A stretch of 64,000 bases of DNA from the NCBI GenBank assembly GCA_947496215.1, contig CANMCF010000006.1:154321-218320 (forward strand), read 5' to 3'. Made by a program: the position numbers and the translations under genes. Every line of letters begins with the position of its first letter. The first letter of the stretch is position 1. The notes under the pieces are model-generated. The model saw only the letters and a list, made by a program, of their open reading frames with translations. It did not search any database and was not told the origin of the DNA. Shown here piece by piece: positions 51,343-60,692 of this stretch. The DNA is from an uncultured Bizionia sp. GTDB lineage: Bacteria; Bacteroidota; Bacteroidia; Flavobacteriales; Flavobacteriaceae.

Positions 51343-51655
51343 ATGGTTGCCAAAGGGATCAAAAATAATTAATTTTCGATTAGGCGCTTAGCCAAAACCT
51401 TTTATTTTTTGATCTAAAGTCAAATTGAAAATTTGGTGATTTTTGCTAATAAACCCAAACCTTTCGGTTTAGAACTAGGTTTTAGAAAATCCGAATGGAT
51501 TTTTACGTAGTCGACCCTGCGAAATTGCGGTTGTACATTGTCAGTAGCTTTTTATCCCGTTTAATAGGGGGCATTTTTTCATTTTTAGGGAATCCGTGAT
51601 AATAAACGACTTCTATCTCAAAGGCTGATGCTCCGTTCCTACATTTAAAGTTTTT
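51343..51655. repeat. Noncoding palindromic element, copy 1
   Basis: About 310 bp without a gene. It contains the core dyad AAAATCC (51486-51492) and GGATTTT (51497-51503) around GAAT, followed by TACGTAGTCGAC, a layout shared with the elements at 52728, 53869 and 63803. The other end carries CGGTTGTACA (51528-51537), resembling the GTTGT end of the other copies. Nothing else is visible in the stretch. Confidence 0.55.
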
Positions 51656-51940
51656 TCATTTAAGCGAATCCAAAATTCTGTTCGAACTTGATAGTATTAA
51701 TGAGTCCAATTCCGTTAATCTTTGGTATGCGATTTGTGCTTCTCTTTCTTTTGGAATTTCTCCATAGAATAATCGATAAACCGAATTCTTATTTTTTTTT
51801 GTACGCTTATCAATCCTGATAAAATAAAAACTGTAGTAAACAGAGTTCTCAACTTTTATTACAATCCGTTTTTTGAGATTTTCGTCGTTCAAGTCATTCT
51901 GTACATAATATTTTACAGTTCCGAAATCCGTTTTTTCTCT
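51656..51940 (-). pseudogene. Start-less fragment of a hypothetical protein after the CPBP gene stop
   Basis: A 95-codon minus-strand frame with no ATG. It begins directly after the TAA stop of the CPBP protease gene (51941-51943) and in the same frame: REKTDFGTVKYYVQND, LNDENLKKRIVIKVENS, VYYSFYFIRIDKRTKK, LFYGEIPKEREAQIAYQRLTE, then LDSLILSSSNRILDSLK. A TTG at 51892 could start a 78-residue protein. The content is protein-like but resembles the tail of a larger unknown protein, so it is best regarded as a remnant, possibly fused to the CPBP gene after loss of its own start. Confidence 0.5.
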
Positions 51941-52651
51941 TTAATCAATTACTCTCCCAATCATAGAACCAGCATTAAGTAGACAATGGGCAATAATCAA
52001 TGGCCATAAATTTCGCCCAAATTTCACATATGCTATTCCCATAATTAAACCAATAATACCAACTGTAATTGATCTTTCTGAAAAATCATTAGAATGCCTA
52101 AACCCGAAAATTGCGGCTTGCAAAATCACAGCAATAATAGTTGCGAAAGATGTCGAAGAAAATAACTTTTCAATCCAATTCATTAAAAAGCCTCTGTCTA
52201 ATAATTCCTCTAACATTGATTCAAGTAAAATGAAAGGAATAATTAGAAGGAAATGTGCCCAATTTCCTTTTAGATTTCCAAATTTAGAAACAGCACTTTC
52301 TGAAGAAGTGTCTGCTCCCAAGGAAAATGGCAAATGGTCTATTAAGATATTAAATGCTATTAATGATATCATTGTAGCCGCAAGAATTAAAGCGGAAATC
52401 CCTAATGCTTTCCATAAATTATCAGGCTTTCTTAAGCCTAATTCTTTCCAAGTTACATTTCGCACTTTCATTCTCCAAATTGCGACAATTAAGGTTGTGA
52501 ATGACCAAAAAAGCCCATTTACAATAAACCCTACTTCAGGAAAATATATTTCTCTAATCAAAAACATCATAGAAATGTAAATAATTAGGTCAAAGAGAAA
52601 TCCTTTGTAATTGGTTTGTTTTGTAACCGTATTAATAATATTGAAATTCAT
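51941..52651 (-). CDS. CPBP family intramembrane metalloprotease
   Basis: A 236-residue membrane protease of the CPBP (Abi/CAAX-type) family. The active-site motifs are ESMLEELLDRGFLMNWI (EExxxR), FGFRHSND (FxxxH) and the third, HCLLNAGSM (HxxxN), in the order expected. Membrane helices lie at about 20-60, 80-108, 135-160, 172-188 and 200-230. Such proteases cleave or process small peptides in membranes, often for peptide-bacteriocin immunity or CAAX processing. No bacteriocin gene is seen. It lies between noncoding elements in the accessory stretch. Confidence 0.85.
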   Translation of the reverse strand: MNFNIINTVTKQTNYKGFLFDLIIYISMMFLIREIYFPEVGFIVNGLFWSFTTLIVAIWRMKVRNVTWKELGLRKPDNLWKALGISALILAATMISLIAFNILIDHLPFSLGADTSSESAVSKFGNLKGNWAHFLLIIPFILLESMLEELLDRGFLMNWIEKLFSSTSFATIIAVILQAAIFGFRHSNDFSERSITVGIIGLIMGIAYVKFGRNLWPLIIAHCLLNAGSMIGRVID

Positions 52652-52727
52652 ATTGGCTGATTAGTTTCTTATTAGATAGCATTTATCTTAAATTGTTACA
52701 ATTCCAAATTTTGAGTTGTTTTTTTCA

Positions 52728-52856
52728 ATGTGTTCGCGTATGGTTTAGTTACGTAGGCTAGGTCTAATTTAGTAAAAAGGAATAACCATTAGGGAAATCC
52801 GCAGAATTTTCCGAGTGCAAGCTTAACGAGTAATTAACTATAGGATATGTTGTCGT
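52728..52856. repeat. Noncoding palindromic element, copy 2
   Basis: Occupies most of the 52652-52862 gap. The central dyad GGAAATCC...ATTTTCC (52793-52812) corresponds to that of the other elements. The side next to the hydrolase gene ends TAGGATATGTTGT (52842-52854), which on the minus strand reads ACAACATATCCTA, matching ACAACGTATCCTATG in copy 3. The other side carries CGTAGGCTAGG. Confidence 0.55.
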
Positions 52857-52862
52857 GCTTAG

Positions 52863-53843
52863 TTATTTTTTCGTCTGCTTTTGAATCCAATCCATAAGTT
52901 CATCTTTATTTATTGCATCCCAAGTTGATTGAGTATTCTTTTTTGTTGATGGATTGTCGTCGGGTTGTAGTACAATCAAATCGGTATTTTCATTTCCTGC
53001 TAGTTTCAATTCAGCTAAAAAGCCAACTATATCTGTCGAATTATTCTCGTATAAGGTTCTTAGTTGTTTTGTCAGCTTATATTTTATTGCAGGTTCTATA
53101 TACGCTCTAACTCCATAGTCTTTGTAAATCTTAATATTTTTATTCTCTTCATCAAAGTAGCTATACGATGAGAAATTATGATAATTTTCTGGATTGGTTT
53201 TTGGTGTTCCCCCTAAGTACGTTTCCAATAGATAGTTTATGAGTTTTGGTTCCCAAAGGTTAATTCGGTTAAGTCTTATATCACGTTTATGTTGATACCA
53301 TTTTCTTGTAAAATCCATTGTGAAATTGCAAGTGACAATGCCTTTTATTTTAAGTTGAAATTTGAAGTCACTCCCTTTCATGAATTTAATATATCGCATC
53401 GCTCTATGTCCAATTAAACTTGCTCCTAAAAAGTAAATGTTGTCATTTGGTAAATTATGTTTATCAAAGACTTCTCGAATTAGCTTATGCGTAGAAATCA
53501 TAGATGATTTAGAAAAGTAAAAATCAAGAGGAATTTCTGTTGAAACAGATAATACCGCAAAGTCTTTTTCCGATGCTTGAGTGTACATCTGCTTTGAGCT
53601 CCTGTTCTTTTTGTCATACTTAGAATCTTCGAGGAAAATGAGTACGCCTTTTATTTCCTTATTTTCAGGAAGCATTAGAGTATAGCCTTTTTGAATAAAA
53701 GGTAAAAAGTCATTTTCTCCTATTCCAACTCTTAGGCTATCATTTTTTACTGGTTCATAATATTCAACCATTTTCTGTGAAAAAGATTTCGTACTAAAAA
53801 TGGTCAGGAAGAGTAAAAATAATACCTTAAAAGGTGTTTTCAT
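52863..53843 (-). CDS. Exported alpha/beta-hydrolase-like protein
   Basis: A 326-residue protein with signal MKTPFKVLFLLFLTIFSTKSFSQ. The body looks like an alpha/beta hydrolase: IKGVLIFLEDSKYD as the first core strand, DFAVLSVSTEIPLDFYF, and a nucleophile elbow YFLGASLIGHRAMRYI with GASLIG (Ser in the position of GxSxG). A candidate acid is TDIVGFL, and no final catalytic His is obvious by eye. It may be an esterase or peptidase. No family was recognised. It lies between element copies 2 and 3 of the noncoding repeats. Confidence 0.6.
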   Translation of the reverse strand: MKTPFKVLFLLFLTIFSTKSFSQKMVEYYEPVKNDSLRVGIGENDFLPFIQKGYTLMLPENKEIKGVLIFLEDSKYDKKNRSSKQMYTQASEKDFAVLSVSTEIPLDFYFSKSSMISTHKLIREVFDKHNLPNDNIYFLGASLIGHRAMRYIKFMKGSDFKFQLKIKGIVTCNFTMDFTRKWYQHKRDIRLNRINLWEPKLINYLLETYLGGTPKTNPENYHNFSSYSYFDEENKNIKIYKDYGVRAYIEPAIKYKLTKQLRTLYENNSTDIVGFLAELKLAGNENTDLIVLQPDDNPSTKKNTQSTWDAINKDELMDWIQKQTKK

Positions 53844-53868
53844 TATCGTTAGTTTTTAATTATGCACA

Positions 53869-53997
53869 GCGTTTAATGTATGGTAAGTACTTTTTAACCT
53901 ACGAGAAATTTCCGTAGAAAATTATAAGTAGGCAAAAAAACAAAATATTAATTCTCTTTAGAGAACTGGACTAGGGCTTTTCATAGGATACGTTGTT
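53869..53997. repeat. Noncoding palindromic element, copy 3
   Basis: It follows the start of the hydrolase gene. It contains CAGCGT at the near end, the central dyad AATTTCCGTAGAAAATT (53906-53922), AGTAGGC, and the tail CATAGGATACGTTGTT. On the minus strand it reads ACAACGTATCCTATG at the far end. Its distal 66 bases are repeated at 62993-63058. Confidence 0.55.
53932..53997 (+). repeat. 66-bp direct repeat, left copy
   Basis: The sequence from GCAAAAAAACAAAATATTAA to CATAGGATACGTTGTT is repeated at 62993-63058 in the same orientation; by eye 58 of the first 60 bases are identical. The two copies lie 9,061 bp apart and bracket the metal-efflux operon and the insertion-sequence remnants. Confidence 0.9.
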
Positions 53998-54223
53998 AGC
54001 CACTGCCTTTATTCCGTTCTGCTTTTCAATTCCGATATTTTCTTTTCAGTTTGGATTGAGCGTTGGCAAGACATACTCTTTTGTAATTTTTGGCGAAGTG
54101 TGGGCTGGTGCGAATTGTAAATGTGTATGGCTTTTAGCGTTGGCTTATTTTAAGATAAATATTGTCCGAAAAGCTATTTTCTGCTAATTCGAGAATATTC
54201 CAAAAAGAAACAACTCTTAAAAA
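53998..54223. other. Noncoding segment beside the RND operon
   Basis: About 225 bp with no convincing gene. It has two GCGTTGGC motifs (54060-54067 and 54137-54144), recalling spacer sequence that I associate with cassette-like arrays in Flavobacteriaceae. An open plus-strand frame at 53993-54187 lacks protein features. Confidence 0.35.
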
Positions 54224-54254
54224 AAATGGCTGTGTAAATTATACAAAGCCATTT
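54224..54254 (-). terminator. Terminator of the heavy-metal RND operon
   Basis: AAATGGCT (54224-54231) pairs with AGCCATTT (54247-54254) over eight bases, and on the minus strand it is followed by a T run. It follows the last gene of the operon, the RND pump. Confidence 0.85.
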
Positions 54255-54284
54255 CAAAATCAAATTATAGTTTTCTAAAGATTA

Positions 54285-57200
54285 TTATCGTTTACGAATT
54301 ACCAATTGATACACACAAGGAATTACTACCAAATTCAATATCGTTGCAGATAATAAACCTCCTAAAATAACTACAGCCATTGGGCTTTGTATTTCACTTC
54401 CTGGTTCTCCGCCTTTCAATGCCAATGGTATTAAAGCCAAACCTGTTGTAAAGGCTGTCATTAGTATTGGATTCAATCTGTCTAACGCTCCTGTTTTGAT
54501 TAACAGAAATCCTTTCATTCCTTCTTTTCTCAAATCTTCGTAGCGTGAGACTAATAAGATCCCGTTTCGAGTGGCTATTCCAAACAAACTAATAAAACCA
54601 ATTGTTGCTGCAATACTGATGATTCCTGATGTGAAATACACAATTAAAATACCACCTATTAAAGCTAAAGGCAGATTTATCAATACAACAAAAGCCAATT
54701 TTACATCCTTAAATTCATAATATAGTAACAGGAAAATGATAGCTATTGCAATAATTGCAGTTACCAAAAGTAATTGTGATGCTTTAGATTCACTTTCAAA
54801 CTGTCCACCATATTGTACACGGTAGCCTTCTGGCATATTCACATTGTTTGCAACCACTTCCTTAATTTCGTTTACTGCACCACGTAAATCTCTGCCTTGA
54901 ACATTGGCAGCAACTACAATTTTACGTTGTACATCTTCACGGTTTATGGTGTTTGGACTACTTACAGATTTAATGGTTGCCAATTCACCTAATATGGTTT
55001 GCCCACCATTAGGAAGACTTATAAAGGCATTGTTGATGTTTTCAATATCATCTCGGAATGGTTTTTCATAGCGAACTACCAAATCAAAATACTGTTGTCC
55101 TTCATAAATTTCGCCTGCTTCTTCGCCTGCAAAAGCAATATCTACTTGCTCCATTAAATTGCCAACGGTCATTCCATAAGCCGATAGAATTTGGCGTTTG
55201 GGTTTGATACGAATTTGTGGTACTTCTATTTGTTGATCTACAGCAACATCTGCCAATCCATCAATATCTTTGATGTTTTGCTCTACGCTTTTACCAACTT
55301 CAAATAAGCGTTGCAAATCTGAACCAAAAATTTTAATAGCAATATTGGCACGTGTTCCAGAAAGCATATGGTCAATTCGGTGCGCGATTGGTTGACCTAA
55401 AGTAATATTTACACCTGATGCAATACTTAATTTGTTTCGGACTTCTTCAAAAAATTCTTCTTTGGTTTTGTCTTTCAAAATAAAGGGCACATCGATTTCT
55501 GATGCATTAACGCCTTGTGCGTGTTCATCTAATTCAGCCCTTCCTTGTCTTCGGGTAACAACGTCTACTTCAGGTAAATCCAATAAAATAGTTTCTATCA
55601 ATTTCCCCGTTTTGTTACTTTCTTCTAAAGACATACCTGGTGGACCAACCACACTAATTACCAAAGAACCTTCATTAAATTCAGGCAAAAAACTTCTTCC
55701 CAATTGGGTTAACACCAAAAGACTTATGATAAAGGCAATTACTGTAGTGCCAATAATAGTTTTTGGAATATTTGTGGCACGTTCCAAGAGATTACCATAA
55801 TGTTTCTGTAGCCAACGTTCCACACGAGTTCCTTCTGCTTGTTTATTGAGTAGTTTTTCATTATCCAATAAATATGAACACAAAATTGGTGTTACGGTTA
55901 CAGCAACAATTAATGATGTTAATACAGACGTTACAAACGCAATTCCTAAAGGTTGTAACAATCGACCTTCCATTCCACTTAAAAAGAATAGAGGGATAAA
56001 TGATACAATAATAATTAGTGTTGCAATTATGATGGAACTTCGTATTTCAACTGATGCATCACGAACAACAGTAATTGTTGTTTGTCGTTCTGCTTTTGGT
56101 TTTTTGATGTTCTCTCTTAATCGTTTATACACATTCTCCACATCAATAATGGCATCATCAACCAACGCTCCAATAGCAATTGCCATACCACCTAAACTCA
56201 TTGTGTTAATGGTATAACCCAACCATTTTAAGATGATAATGGATACCAATAAGGAAATTGGAATTGCCAATAAAGAAATTAAGGTCGTTCTCCAATTCAT
56301 TAAAAAGATGAACAGAATAATCATTACAAAGAATGCACCTTCCAATAAGGTTTGATTCAAATTGCTGATGGATGCATCAATAAAATCAGACTGTCTAAAA
56401 ATTTGACTTTTGATGTTGACACCTTTTGGCAAAGTTGTTTGTAAGTCGGCAATCGCTTCATCCAAACGGTCTGTTAATTCCAATGTGTTAGCATCAGGTT
56501 GTTTAGAGATGGTTAAAATCACCGCAGGATTTGCGTTTAAAGAACCGTCACCAATTTTATCGGCAGCTCCAATTTGAACTGTTGCTACATCCTTAATTTT
56601 TATGGTTTGTCCATTAACTTGTTTTAAAACTGCTTCCTGTAAATCTTCTATTGCATAAGCTCTTCCACTTCCTTTGATGATATATTGATTTCCATATTGG
56701 TTAATTACGCCACCTGGTGCGTTTTTGTTTGCTTCCTTAACGTGTTCTACTAAATCAGAAAGACTTACATCGTAATGCTTCATCTTTTCAGGATTGGCAA
56801 ATACTTGATATTGCTTATAATCGCCACCAATAACCACCACATTTGCAATACCACCAATCGCTTTTATGCGTGGGCGAATTGTCCAATCTGATAAGGTTCG
56901 TAATTCCATTGCCGATAAACTATCTGATGTCACACCCAAGAGCATTATTTCACCCATAATAGATGAAATAGGTGCCATTGTTGGTGCTCCAATACCTTCG
57001 GGCAAATTTTCTCTCACCATTGGAATACGTTCGCTCACAATTTGACGTGCTCGATAAATATCGGTTCCCCATTCAAATTCTACCCAAACAATGGAAATTC
57101 CTGCTGCTGATGACGAACGGATTCGTCTCATATTTGGCGAACCGTTTAAGGCTGTTTCCAATTGATAGGTTACTAATTTTTCTACTTCTTCAGATTCCAT

Positions 57201-57365
57201 TCCGTGCGCTTCGGTAAGAACAGTTACCGTTGGTGCTGTTAGGTCTGGGAATACATCGACGTTCATTGTACGTGCATAATACACACCCAATACACTCAAT
57301 GCAACCGCTCCCAATAGAATAAGCAATCTATTTTGAAGTGAAATTGATAATATTTTGTTTAACAT
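54285..57365 (-). CDS. CusA/CzcA family heavy-metal efflux RND transporter
   Basis: A 1,026-residue inner-membrane pump that expels metal ions by proton antiport through a three-part channel. The N-terminus has VYYARTMNVDVFPDLTAPTV and the first large periplasmic loop, helices 2-6 begin around 335-345, with the HME signature AIGALVDDAIIDVENVYKRLRE, where D, D and E lie in helix 4. The second periplasmic loop follows with EFNEGSLVISVVGPPGMSLEE. The C-terminal helices include IGFISLFGIATRNGILLVSRYEDLR. The adaptor and TolC genes are upstream in the same operon. The metal (copper/silver or zinc/cobalt/cadmium) cannot be decided with confidence by eye. Confidence 0.93.
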   Translation of the reverse strand: MLNKILSISLQNRLLILLGAVALSVLGVYYARTMNVDVFPDLTAPTVTVLTEAHGMESEEVEKLVTYQLETALNGSPNMRRIRSSSAAGISIVWVEFEWGTDIYRARQIVSERIPMVRENLPEGIGAPTMAPISSIMGEIMLLGVTSDSLSAMELRTLSDWTIRPRIKAIGGIANVVVIGGDYKQYQVFANPEKMKHYDVSLSDLVEHVKEANKNAPGGVINQYGNQYIIKGSGRAYAIEDLQEAVLKQVNGQTIKIKDVATVQIGAADKIGDGSLNANPAVILTISKQPDANTLELTDRLDEAIADLQTTLPKGVNIKSQIFRQSDFIDASISNLNQTLLEGAFFVMIILFIFLMNWRTTLISLLAIPISLLVSIIILKWLGYTINTMSLGGMAIAIGALVDDAIIDVENVYKRLRENIKKPKAERQTTITVVRDASVEIRSSIIIATLIIIVSFIPLFFLSGMEGRLLQPLGIAFVTSVLTSLIVAVTVTPILCSYLLDNEKLLNKQAEGTRVERWLQKHYGNLLERATNIPKTIIGTTVIAFIISLLVLTQLGRSFLPEFNEGSLVISVVGPPGMSLEESNKTGKLIETILLDLPEVDVVTRRQGRAELDEHAQGVNASEIDVPFILKDKTKEEFFEEVRNKLSIASGVNITLGQPIAHRIDHMLSGTRANIAIKIFGSDLQRLFEVGKSVEQNIKDIDGLADVAVDQQIEVPQIRIKPKRQILSAYGMTVGNLMEQVDIAFAGEEAGEIYEGQQYFDLVVRYEKPFRDDIENINNAFISLPNGGQTILGELATIKSVSSPNTINREDVQRKIVVAANVQGRDLRGAVNEIKEVVANNVNMPEGYRVQYGGQFESESKASQLLLVTAIIAIAIIFLLLYYEFKDVKLAFVVLINLPLALIGGILIVYFTSGIISIAATIGFISLFGIATRNGILLVSRYEDLRKEGMKGFLLIKTGALDRLNPILMTAFTTGLALIPLALKGGEPGSEIQSPMAVVILGGLLSATILNLVVIPCVYQLVIRKR

Positions 57366-57377
57366 TTCTCTTCTTTT

Positions 57378-58862
57378 TTAATGTTCGTGACCGTGTGTAG
57401 GTGTTGAACCAGACATTGAAGCCATTTTAACCTGATATGCACCTGTAGTTACTACTACCTCACCAACTTGTAAGCCTTGAAGAATTTCAACATTTTCGCC
57501 ATTGCGTTTTCCGATTTTTATAGGTCGTCTTTCAAAACCTTCACCCGAAACCTGTACAATAACAGAGTAACTTCCATAGTCTTCCAACAAAGCACTTACA
57601 GGAATCATTGTATTTTGAGTTGCGTTACCCATTGCAATTTGAACCTGTGTTAGGCTACCTTCTGGCATATCAACATCATCATTAACTTGTGCAAATACTG
57701 AAATAAGTGGTCTATTATTATCTACATCTTTAGCGATGGATAGGATTGAACCTCCAGATGTTGCAACATTACGCCATTGGCCATCTTTGGTTTGATACCA
57801 AATACTCTGTGCGTTTTCCATATTAAGCCCATACGAAGGTGCAATTTGAGTTTTTAATACTCTGGATTGATGTGTGCCTACAGTTACCATTGCTATGCCT
57901 TGGTCTACATAATCGCCATTGGCTACATTAATTGCTGTGATGTACCCATCAAAAGGTGCACGGATTTGTTTTCCTCCACCAGAAACTCCTGACGAGAGAC
58001 TTTGGTAATTAGATTTTGCAATGTTGTAATTGCTTTCTACTTTTTCAAACTCTGCTTTAGGAACAATTTTAGATTCGTATAATTCCTTTTTTCGTAAGTA
58101 TTCCGCTTTTGATTGCTCAAAATTAGAACGTGCTTTGGCAATTTCAGTACTCAAATTATTGGATGCTAAACCTTGACTGCTAACGTTGATTAATAATTGT
58201 CCACGTTTTACCAATGTACCTTCTGTAAGATTGCTAACAGCAAAATCGACTACACCATTGGATTTAGCTACCAATGTTTTTACTGAACCTGATGCAGGCG
58301 TCCAAACTCCTGATGTATTAATAACATCATAAATTTTTCCATTAACCACAGGTGCTGTTTGAAAGTCGATTTTCCAAGCTTGTTCTTTTAAAAACGAAAT
58401 GCCTGCATCTTCACTTGCAGCACCTAACGCATTTAAAGCATCTTCTTTTGAAGCATAAACAATGATGTCGTGAACAATTAACGTATCGCTGAATATGGGT
58501 GTTTTAATATCAAATATTAACTTGAAATTACCTGCTTCTTTAGGTTGCAGTGATGGCGAAAATATGCCAGGTGATGATGGTGATTCCGCAGTATTACGAA
58601 TACCTTTGTCACCTTTAATTAAACTAACTGTAACCTCACCTTCGCGAACAGGTTTATGTTTGTCTAACACCGTAAAATGTGCAGCAAAGCGACTATTTTC
58701 ACCAACTACTAAAGCTGGAAACTCAACAAATAATTCTGTTTTGTCTGTCCATAGTGTTATGCTTTTTGCAGGAATAGATTCTACTTCGGAAGCAGTACTA
58801 TCCTCTTTTTGATTTCCGCAAGACATTAAGAGGATTACGGATAATAAGATTATATATTTCAT
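57378..58862 (-). CDS. CusB/CzcB-type periplasmic adaptor of RND efflux
   Basis: A 494-residue membrane-fusion lipoprotein, signal MKYIILLSVILLMSCGNQ. An N-terminal ligand domain of about 130 residues (TLWTDKTELFVEFPALVVGENSRF) precedes the adaptor parts: the barrel-sandwich with GVVDFAVSNLTEGTLVKRGQLLINV, the helical hairpin EIAKARSNFEQSKAEYLRKKELYESKIVPKAEFEKVESNYNIAKSNY, RAPFDGYITAINVANGDYVDQGIAMVTVG, and a membrane-proximal domain to GEVVVTTGAYQVKM. It ends with the His-containing GSTPTHGHEH, which may bind metal. It links pump and TolC. It lies 12 bp upstream of the pump gene. Confidence 0.92.
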   Translation of the reverse strand: MKYIILLSVILLMSCGNQKEDSTASEVESIPAKSITLWTDKTELFVEFPALVVGENSRFAAHFTVLDKHKPVREGEVTVSLIKGDKGIRNTAESPSSPGIFSPSLQPKEAGNFKLIFDIKTPIFSDTLIVHDIIVYASKEDALNALGAASEDAGISFLKEQAWKIDFQTAPVVNGKIYDVINTSGVWTPASGSVKTLVAKSNGVVDFAVSNLTEGTLVKRGQLLINVSSQGLASNNLSTEIAKARSNFEQSKAEYLRKKELYESKIVPKAEFEKVESNYNIAKSNYQSLSSGVSGGGKQIRAPFDGYITAINVANGDYVDQGIAMVTVGTHQSRVLKTQIAPSYGLNMENAQSIWYQTKDGQWRNVATSGGSILSIAKDVDNNRPLISVFAQVNDDVDMPEGSLTQVQIAMGNATQNTMIPVSALLEDYGSYSVIVQVSGEGFERRPIKIGKRNGENVEILQGLQVGEVVVTTGAYQVKMASMSGSTPTHGHEH

Positions 58863-58872
58863 AAATATGATG

Positions 58873-59418
58873 TTATTGAATTACACCTATGATGTTGTAA
58901 TTTCCTTTAGTAGTTAAGGTAATAGTGATGTCCTTTGAACTTGTATTTTTCCAATACCAACCGTGAGAACCTTTATAAGGTAAAGTTACTTTCCCCTTTG
59001 CAGCATCTGTGGTACCATTAGCATAGCTCTCAAAATAGCCTTGTGGATAATTGTCTTTATCTTCTGGATCTCCGTGAAAATCGTAGCGTAGAGGCGCATC
59101 AGCATTCCACTCATATTCTAACTTCTCATATTGGTTTAACTTAAATTTATACTCTAATGCTTTATTAGCTTTCACGACGATTGTTGCTGTATTGCTTTGT
59201 TCATTAGTTACACTTTTTTCTTCTTTGTTTTCAGATGTATCATTAACGTTAAACTCCTCTTGTCCAACAGCCGCTTTATCTTCTTTATGATTGCCATCCG
59301 CATCGTGTTCGTGACCGTGTTCTTCCGTCGTTTCTGTTTTTGTATTAGTGTCTTTACAAGACGTTACGATAATCATTGAACCTATAGCTAATACGAATAT
59401 TATTTTTGAAATTTTCAT
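58873..59418 (-). CDS. Metal-operon lipoprotein with His-rich segment
   Basis: A 181-residue lipoprotein with signal MKISKIIFVLAIGSMIIVTS and Cys at about residue 21. A short linker carries the His cluster EEHGHEHDADGNHKED, then the folded part: ATIVVKANKALEYKFKLNQYEKLEYEW, RYDFHGDPEDKDNY, and GSHGWYWKNTSSKDITITLTTKGNYNIIGVI. This looks like a small beta domain with a candidate metal site from His and Asp. I do not know the family by name. Position between adaptor and TolC genes shows it belongs to the efflux system, possibly as a periplasmic metal chaperone. Confidence 0.7.
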   Translation of the reverse strand: MKISKIIFVLAIGSMIIVTSCKDTNTKTETTEEHGHEHDADGNHKEDKAAVGQEEFNVNDTSENKEEKSVTNEQSNTATIVVKANKALEYKFKLNQYEKLEYEWNADAPLRYDFHGDPEDKDNYPQGYFESYANGTTDAAKGKVTLPYKGSHGWYWKNTSSKDITITLTTKGNYNIIGVIQ

Positions 59419-59435
59419 TTGTGGATGTTTTAAAT

Positions 59436-60620
59436 TTATAATTGATGTTTTAATAATTGTGCGTGAAGCAGTTGTAATTCCTTTTCCATTTGTAGCATTT
59501 TATCTGAAGCATTTCTGTAAAACTGAAGCTCTACATAGTAATCCATAAATGAATACTCGCCCAACATATAGGCTTTGAAAAGTAAATTTTCACTTTCTAA
59601 TTTACCCATTGTGCTTTGATACTCTTTAAATTTTGAGCGCATCAATTGATAGCGAGTAAAAGTTTCTTGAAATTGCGAGTAAAGTGTTGCAGATGCAACT
59701 TGAGTATTGGATTGCTGATACTCATAATTAGCTTGCGCCGCTTTTACTCTGTTCTTGCTATTCCATAATGGAATTGAAAGTCCACCATAAAAACCCGAAT
59801 AATTATTTCCGTTTACACCTTGATAATTATAGCCAAGTGCTACGTTTGGTAGTATCTTATTTTTCTCCAGTTTTACTTTCTGTAAAGAAGCATTTTCATT
59901 AGCATTTAATTCTTTTAACAAAGGATCGATTACTAATTTTTCTTTCCAAAGGTTTTCTATACTTCCTACTTCTGTTGAAATTATAGTTTCTGTTGAAAGG
60001 CCATCTAAAGGTTTATCTCCATTTAAGGTGTTTAATTTAGACATCAGAATTTGAATATCGCTCTCAAGCTGTTCAACCACAAATTGTTCTTGAATCCAAG
60101 CAATTTTGGCTTTATTCAAATCTAAAATACTAACTTGTTCTTTATTAAAAAGTTCTTGAATTTGGTCAAAAACCCTTTTACTCTGGGTTCTTCTTTCCGA
60201 TTCAATTACTTTCTGTTTTTGCAGAAAAGTAAGTTCTAATAGAAACTCTTTTGCGTTCAATAAAATGTCCTGCCTTTTCTTTGCGTAAGCAGTTTGTAGT
60301 TGTTCTGATTTTAAATCGTTCCATTTACCACGTGCTGCATATACTGTTGGAAACTCAAAAGATTGTGTTATTTCATATTCTGTATACGCATCGGTTGTAT
60401 TATCACCAAAGGGCAAATAATATCCAGAGAGCTGTGGGTCGGGTAAATTGTTAGTGCTCTTATTTGTGAGTTGTTGACTTTCAATAAAGGATTGATAGCC
60501 TTTTAACACTGTATTGTTCTGTTCTATTTGATTAAGTAATTCCTCAATACTTTTAGTTTGAGAGAAACTATTCATAAAGAACAGGCATCCGCAAATTGCG
60601 AATACGATGTATTTATTCAT
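59436..60620 (-). CDS. TolC family outer-membrane efflux protein
   Basis: A 394-residue exported outer-membrane channel component with signal MNKYIVFAICGCLFFMNSFSQ. It has the paired coiled-coil/strand repeats of TolC/CusC: SIEELLNQIEQNNTVLKGYQSFIES, the DPQLSGYYLPFGDNT strand, LKSEQLQTAYAKKRQDILLNAKEFLLELTFLQKQKVIESERRT, the second half with LLKELNANENASLQKVKLEKNKILPNVALGYNYQG, and SIPLWNSKNRVKAAQANYEYQQSNTQVASATLYSQFQETFTRY. It is the outer-membrane exit of the metal RND pump. Shorter than E. coli TolC, like many CusC-type proteins. Confidence 0.92.
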   Translation of the reverse strand: MNKYIVFAICGCLFFMNSFSQTKSIEELLNQIEQNNTVLKGYQSFIESQQLTNKSTNNLPDPQLSGYYLPFGDNTTDAYTEYEITQSFEFPTVYAARGKWNDLKSEQLQTAYAKKRQDILLNAKEFLLELTFLQKQKVIESERRTQSKRVFDQIQELFNKEQVSILDLNKAKIAWIQEQFVVEQLESDIQILMSKLNTLNGDKPLDGLSTETIISTEVGSIENLWKEKLVIDPLLKELNANENASLQKVKLEKNKILPNVALGYNYQGVNGNNYSGFYGGLSIPLWNSKNRVKAAQANYEYQQSNTQVASATLYSQFQETFTRYQLMRSKFKEYQSTMGKLESENLLFKAYMLGEYSFMDYYVELQFYRNASDKMLQMEKELQLLHAQLLKHQL

Positions 60621-60692
60621 TGTTTGTGATTTTTAGGTTTAATCTGAATTTATAAGAAGGATTACTGCCATAGAGGAAGTATTCCTAAACGA

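Noticed and set aside
53993..54187. Open plus-strand frame of 64 codons
   Set aside because: Its translation (rich in Phe, Ile and Ala, no domain) lies in the noncoding segment beside the repeats and overlaps the direct repeat; no support as a gene.
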